Assembly (NCBI GenBank): GCA_030704615.1
Contig: CM060732.1
Coordinates: forward strand, 11,840,001 to 11,904,000
DNA length: 64,000 nucleotides
DNA from: Takakia lepidozioides
Taxonomy: Eukaryota; Streptophyta; Takakiopsida; Takakiales; Takakiaceae
Reading direction: 5' to 3'
Position numbers and translations under genes: made by a program. The notes under the pieces were generated by a model that was given only the letters and a program-made list of their open reading frames with translations, had not been told where the DNA came from and made no database searches. The stretch's first letter is position 1. Each line of letters begins with the position of its first letter. Of this stretch, positions 59,120 to 64,000 are shown piece by piece.

Positions 59120-60078
59120 GCATTTTAGCCAATGAATCGGGCAAAGTGCGTTGGAAAGCCCTTAATTTGGACTACAATCTTGCTGTTTGCGGCTTTTCAA
59201 CCAAACCTAGATTGAGGGAGTTACAACTAGTTGAAAAAAAGGGTGTATTGCAAGACATATGATTAGGGGTCTAGATTATTCCACGCTATCAAAGCCATAT
59301 AATAATAATAATAATAAAATTCATAGATATCTACACTACACTTGTTGACATTTTTATTTATTTGAAGATGGTTTAGGTTTCAAATTTTAATTTTCTAAGG
59401 GCCCTGCTTGCACAACCCGCCACCCACCAATGTAAGGTGGAGGCGAAAGAAACCTTGTAAAATGTCGCCCTTACCCACTTTATATACTCTCTAAAGGCAG
59501 CTGTGGAGCCTTTTAGAAAGGGCCCACAGCTTATGGAAAGCTCTAGAACTAAGGAGGGCCCACCTCCTACTTCTATGCTAGCCTCTACACGTGGCCTCAC
59601 ATTTCACCCATTCCAACACGGTGCCCTCCCTCCCCATTGGCCGCTCCAATCCCCTCTATTTTTTTTCGACCTTCAGGAATACCTAGCCCCTGCCAATTCT
59701 GGGACCCTTATTTATTCATCCATCTCAATGGAGCACATAATGAACCTATGCCCCCAGCTCTAACAGCACATCATCTATAGATACATGGTATATGGTTTGA
59801 TATACACCTTGAATGTACTCCACATGGAGAGACCGTACCTACCTAGTCTCCACCTTTCTATGCAGGCATTGTGTGCACCAGAGAAACAGGTTTCATCTTG
59901 CCCTTGTATATTTCCTATAAGTATCACATCTAAACCAGGAGATTGAGGAATCTCCGTTCACTTGTTCTTTTTAAAGCTTGAATATAACGAACATGGCCAG
60001 CGCTGTAGAGCAATGGCGGTAGAATTCGTGCGAGTACAATGATGTGGGGGCGACCCGGGCATTGCCCTCTGCTAGGTG
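59120..60078. other. Intergenic region and 3' flank of the lipase gene
   Basis: An ATA trinucleotide run (AATAATAATAATAATAA) lies at 59298-59316. The rest is ordinary sequence with no supported gene. The lipase 3' UTR should lie in the right part. Confidence 0.35.
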
Positions 60079-61176
60079 TCAGCAGCGGATCCGGGAGTCA
60101 AGCCAAAAGTAGATGTCTCCCAAAACCTTTTCGAAGTTCTCGGGGGGCTCCCCGATCAGCTGGTGCCACATGCCAGTATAAATGCGAAGAGTTTTGTCGG
60201 AGCTGCTCGCCTGCTTGTAAAGAATCTTACTGCCCTCTGGGTCAGCCACCACATCAAATTCTCCATGTATAATCAGTAATGGAGCAGAGACCTCGGAACT
60301 CCGCAGCTGGATTTCTTTCACAATCCGGAGAAACTCGATAGCAGTGGCCGCCCGAGGCTTTCCAGCATACCTGACAACACACTTATCAAGTGAGCGCATG
60401 ATCTTCACAGCGATTCCAAGATACTCATCTTACATGTATACATTTAGACAGCCTTCACAGCCATGGGCGATTCACCCGCAAAGAGCCACAAAGCTGATGC
60501 TAGCTCGGGCGAAGTACCTGGTTGGGTTGTTTCTAGCGAGCTCGCGTTTCCAGGGCTCCTTAAAAGAGATAGTGGTTATATCTCTCGTTGGCACAACTGG
60601 CCACGTGGGTATCCAGTTTCCCACCAGATGAAGCAAATGTTCAGCAGGCCATGGGGGCTTGAACTTCCGACAGATGTTGCACATGGGACCATTGAGAATC
60701 AATCCTGACCAAACTCCTGGCTGCCGGAGATGAATGAGTAAGGAAATTGCGCCCCCTAGCGATTCCCCATACAGAAAGGACGGGAGGGATTTGTAGGCCT
60801 CTCTTTTTGGATCAAAGAAGGCAATGCAATCATCAAGCACGGTGTTGACATCCGGGATGTGAGCCCTTAGACCTTCGGATTTACCATGCCCTTGATAGTC
60901 TATCGCATAGACCGCAAACCCTCTTTTGGCAAGGGCAATGCAGGTCAGCTGGAGTAACCACCCCGCATCATCACCATAACCATGACATACCATGATTGTG
61001 CCTCGAACTTTTGGATCAGGACCCATAGGCGTCCACGATCGTGTGCACAGACGCATTCCCCGAGCATTTGTAATGTAGTCTTCAGTATGTATCACCCCAT
61101 GGTTTGCATAGAAATCCTCTGGTGTGAAGCTCCCCAAGATGTGTTCTGACGTTGAGTCCGAGCAGGGATCCGCCAT
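60079..61176 (-). CDS. Alpha/beta-hydrolase, monoacylglycerol lipase / caffeoyl shikimate esterase type, two exons
   Basis: This plant family hydrolyses monoacylglycerols, lysophospholipids or, in lignin synthesis, caffeoyl shikimate; the substrate here cannot be decided. Exons: 61176-60518 and 60370-60079, separated by a 147-bp GT-AG intron (CAG/GTACTT to GTCAG) that splits an Arg codon and restores NPTRYAGKPR. The result is 316 residues, the family's usual size. Visible features: oxyanion motif HGYGDD (65-70), lid-side motif DYQGHGKSEG (93-102), nucleophile Ser139 in GESLGG, Asp259 in HGEFDVVAD and His289 in GMWHQLIGE, so the catalytic triad is complete. The chosen start MADPCSD fits the family length. 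An in-frame ATG at 61335 would add 53 residues rich in Ser, Val and Leu, which could be a targeting sequence or just 5' UTR. Confidence 0.92.
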
Positions 61177-61335
61177 GGGGCCCACACTAGAGAGACTTGA
61201 AGGGCAGAGCTCCTGGCACTGAAGATCAAAGGGAACGAACTCAGAAAGAGATTTTACACATATTACGTCCGCCGGGTCCAGAGTACCCTTATAAGAGACA
61301 GATTTAGCAAAAACAACAAGTGTTGAGAGAAACAT

Positions 61336-62430
61336 TTGTAGAGCTACTGCACGTAGAACTACTGGAGGTACACAAACAAGGAATCATTCGAACGCTGCAC
61401 GAAGGCGGACTGACCGCCTGCATACAAGATGCACGGAAAAGAGACCCAACTGGCCAGCAGTCGGCCGGGGAGGCGATCGAGTAGAAATCACACAAGTACA
61501 AAGGTAAATACACTAAAGTGTGAGCATCGCAATGAACATCTCGTGCAGACATAAGAATTCTGGAGTTGTAACCTGGTCAAGAAGGACAATTAGTTACGAT
61601 CTCAGCGAACTGAGAGCATTCAAACGCCGAATTGACCCGAAAACTGAATTTACCTCCTGCTTTGAAGCAACCCCCAGTAGTAAACGTACATGAGGACTCC
61701 ATGCACTGATCTCGAACGAATCGGATTTTTTCCCACAGGTTCAATTGAAAGCAAGGTTCATCTCACGTACGTATAGGGGTTGATGAATCTTACAGTGTGT
61801 ACACACGTGATGGAAGAGAGCGATGAGGGAGGAAAGATATTACCGGGCGAGGGATTAGTGACGGTACACCATGATTATTTCCAAGGAACAGAATGAAGAT
61901 ACCAGATGAAACCAGATCACTCTACCAAGTGCTGATTTTGCAACTGCAGCTTTCCGAACAGGAATCCACACGGCAGTGAAACAAGGCGGTGGAGACTGAT
62001 TCAACTTACCGAGGGGCCGGCTCGAAAGACATACAGTGTGCAGCAACGAGCACGCTGAAGAGAAAGTGCTGCAGGAAATGAGCGCCTTAAGAGTCTGTCT
62101 CACCACCTCCTCCGGAATCCTCAACAGCAGCATCTGTATACTTAAGAGATGGATCGCCAAAAGGGAGAGAACCCCCTCCAGGCTCCCATCCACGAACGCT
62201 CCCTCTAATGGCCACTAACACCTGAAGCCATTACTGATGCCAGCGGCGGGACGTTGCAGCGATTCCAGATCTCTCTGCAAATAGCAGCCGTCATGAAGGC
62301 GCAGCGCCACCTTTTTCTATTAATTTAGATCTTCAGGCAGGTGAACCTCCCACGCACCTTGATTCATCCACTAGATCACGCCCTCCGTCATGTGATAACA
62401 AACTTGTTTTGTGATAAAAAGGACAAGGAC
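61336..62430. other. Putative promoter and 5' leader of the lipase gene
   Basis: No coding sequence is supported. The lipase is transcribed leftward from here, so its promoter should lie in this kilobase. No clear TATA box could be chosen. Confidence 0.3.
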
Positions 62431-62439
62431 CTACCGTGT

Positions 62440-62575
62440 TGTTAATGAGAGTAGAACCCAGGACCACTATACATAAGATGATATTGCACGTCGTGTGTGC
62501 ATTACCTGTGGGTCCGGGGTTCAATCCCGTGTTGCCTCCCCGACCTTCAGATCTGAGGCTCAGGTTTTTTTTTTA
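62440..62575 (+). mobile_element. tRNA-derived SINE-like fragment
   Basis: GCATTACCTGTGGGTCCGGGGTTCAATCCC contains a Pol III B box at 62516-62528. It is followed by GTGTTGCCTCCCCGACC and a T-run/A-rich tail from 62564. The A box is less clear. The B-box context (CCTGTGGGTC.GGGGTTC) is shared with the copy at 62830, indicating one family. Confidence 0.5.
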
Positions 62576-62604
62576 AATAAAAATAAATAAATTTTAAAAA
62601 TAAA

Positions 62605-62760
62605 TATATAAAGGGAAACACCTGGGAGCGACAGCTCACAAATCAGGCCCCTTGATAGAGAGGAGAAAATAACCTCTCAGTAACCGGCTCAGGTTCAAAC
62701 CTCATTGCTCATAAATGAAAGGGGGTTATTTTATTGCCCCCCCTCCTAGGCTCAACTGCC
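62605..62760 (-). mobile_element. SINE body fragments in inverted arrangement
   Basis: 62608-62690 matches the body of the SINE at 19680-19745 (GGGAGCGACAGCTCACAAATCAGG versus GGAAGCGACGGCCCACAATTCAGG). 62715-62752 carries the complement of the same body (AAATGAAAGGGGGTTATTTT). At least two insertions of one family therefore lie head to head. Confidence 0.6.
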
Positions 62761-62824
62761 AAATCATGAGCCTCGCTCAGAAAAACAAAATAAAAGAAAA
62801 AATAAACAATTTTAGACGTTCTTC

Positions 62825-62910
62825 AGGGCTGTGGCCCAATGGTTTGCCATCTGCTAGTTAGCCTGTGGGTCTGGGGTTCGAATCCCTCTCTAGAAAGAAA
62901 GTATGGTAGA
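62825..62910 (+). mobile_element. tRNA-derived SINE head
   Basis: A box GGCTGTGGCCCAATGGTTTG at about 62827 and B box GGGGTTCGAATCCC at 62871-62884 are separated by a normal distance. A short tail with AGAAAGAAAG follows. The tRNA fold is incomplete, so it is a SINE promoter, not a tRNA gene. Confidence 0.6.
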
Positions 62911-62939
62911 TACTAGATACTAGATTCTTCTGCCTCAGC

Positions 62940-64000
62940 AATACATTTCAGGACACCTCAGCTGGTGCTTGGAGGAATACGTGGCGAGCGGATTAGGGTT
63001 TGGTGTTGGGAGCTCAGTCCCTGAGAATTGGGTGATGCCCTACCTGGGACAGATGCTTGTGCAGAATGTGTTGTTTGGACTGAAGAAGCAGTTTGGAGCT
63101 CGCGTTTGAAGTGTACGTTAGTGTTTATCTTGATTTTGGCGGGTGGAGGACGCGTACAGATGGTGAGGAGGTTAGCTTTGCGGGGCAGCATCGATTGCTT
63201 GGAGCCTCAGGTGGGTTCCAGGTAGTTTTGTATGTTTGTGCTTGATGCCCCTGAAGTGTGTGAACCCTAAATCCTGGGCCGCTGTGATCTTATCGATCAC
63301 TTGGGAGTCTAGGAAGATGTGTCAGCCAGTATGCGTAAGGAAGGTGCAGCATGGATGCTTGTCGTATGAACCAAGAAAGATTCCAAATATCACCGTCTTA
63401 AACCAGTGATCGCAGCCTTCAGAGTGCAAATGGCTTGTAGGGATATTCCGATTTGCTTTAGTGAGATTGAAGTTTGTTGTCGTTTTGAACTCTGGAGCTG
63501 TAGTTAAGACATCCTAAACTGACATTTACTGGGCTTGCTAACGATTGATTACCAGTGATGGGGATAATGTCACCTTCATTAAGAGTTGAGGATTTAGCAG
63601 AAAACCTTCAGTGGCAGTCGCCGCGAGGGTGTTCCACTCTATTGGGACCGAAATGTTCGGACTAGTCAGAAATGGTCTGGGTTTCCCCTTGGGAGAACAG
63701 TGTTTGATTGCCTGCGCAGCAACTTTAGGACAATTGAACAATTGTACCCGACCCCTGTATACTTGCCGTTCTTGAATTGGAGGAATTTTATTTTGTGAAA
63801 TGGAACAGCTCCTAAGATTTGATGGGTGCATGTAATTGTTTGGCGCATTCCTGGATTTTCTTGTTTTTTGCTGGACGATATTGCACACCCCAACCTCTGA
63901 TTGTCATGAAGGAAACCATATGCCTCACCAATAAACAACATTACTTGTTATGTGGCAGGCAGCTTTCTAACTATAAAGCTGCTGGTGCTCTTTGGCTATC
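62940..64000. other. Unassigned right end of the window, possible orphan exon
   Basis: On the + strand one frame from about 62940 to a TGA at 63106 has coding-like composition (containing VPENWVMPYLGQMLVQ and FGLKKQFG), but I do not recognise it. No promoter, start codon or linked exon was found. It may be an exon of a gene that extends beyond the window or a gene relic. 63110-64000 holds nothing I can support. Confidence 0.25.

Noticed and set aside
60343-60708. Plus-strand frames over the lipase intron and exons
   Set aside because: They are antisense to the conserved hydrolase with a complete catalytic triad.

Overview
The window is nuclear DNA from a green plant (streptophyte). It carries GT-AG introns, a LAS-type GRAS regulator, a plastid-type SecA2 with a long N-terminal extension, a plant monoacylglycerol-lipase-like hydrolase, and plant-style LTR, TRIM, SINE, hAT and foldback elements. 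The long, repeat-filled introns and wide gene spacing suggest a non-seed land plant (bryophyte, lycophyte or fern). This is inference; the species cannot be fixed from the sequence alone.

Layout. 0-14.3 kb is a repeat graveyard. It holds a degenerate ParB-like gene fragment, polypurine/polypyrimidine foldback units, a broken Ty3-type reverse transcriptase facing an inverted gag zinc-knuckle fragment, an LTR-like block, a second degenerate intron-containing gene with a possible methyltransferase-like end, an array of about ten ~50-bp palindromic hairpins, and the 3' end of a receptor-kinase pseudogene. 15.7-17.6 kb holds an intact four-exon gene for the Pol II elongation factor ELOF1, including a 22-nt microexon. 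17.6-26.8 kb is mostly non-coding, with one SINE and short tandem repeats, and leads into a long pyrimidine-rich leader. 26.8-29.2 kb is a two-exon LAS-type GRAS gene on the + strand. 29.2-35.6 kb shows no gene.

35.6-51.3 kb, on the - strand, is the main gene: SECA2, the motor ATPase of the second plastid Sec translocase. I rebuilt it as 32 exons with matching intron phases and 1134 codons before the stop. Intron 5 contains a complete 364-bp TRIM retroelement with two identical 144-bp LTRs and a 5-bp target duplication; each LTR carries a tRNA-like Pol III promoter. An 89-bp tandem duplication copies the start of exon 19 together with its splice acceptor.

51.8-60 kb holds a MITE with 37-bp terminal inverted repeats, a SINE, a long AT-rich gene-free stretch, a truncated RING-finger fragment and a hAT transposase C-terminus. 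60.1-61.3 kb, on the - strand, is a two-exon lipase of the monoacylglycerol lipase/caffeoyl shikimate esterase type. The last 2.7 kb is mostly SINE debris and unassigned sequence.

The four intact genes are unrelated housekeeping or developmental genes (transcription elongation, meristem regulation, plastid protein export, lipid or phenolic-ester hydrolysis). Nothing suggests they are co-regulated. No new multi-gene system was found; the strongest novelty is the tRNA-bearing TRIM.
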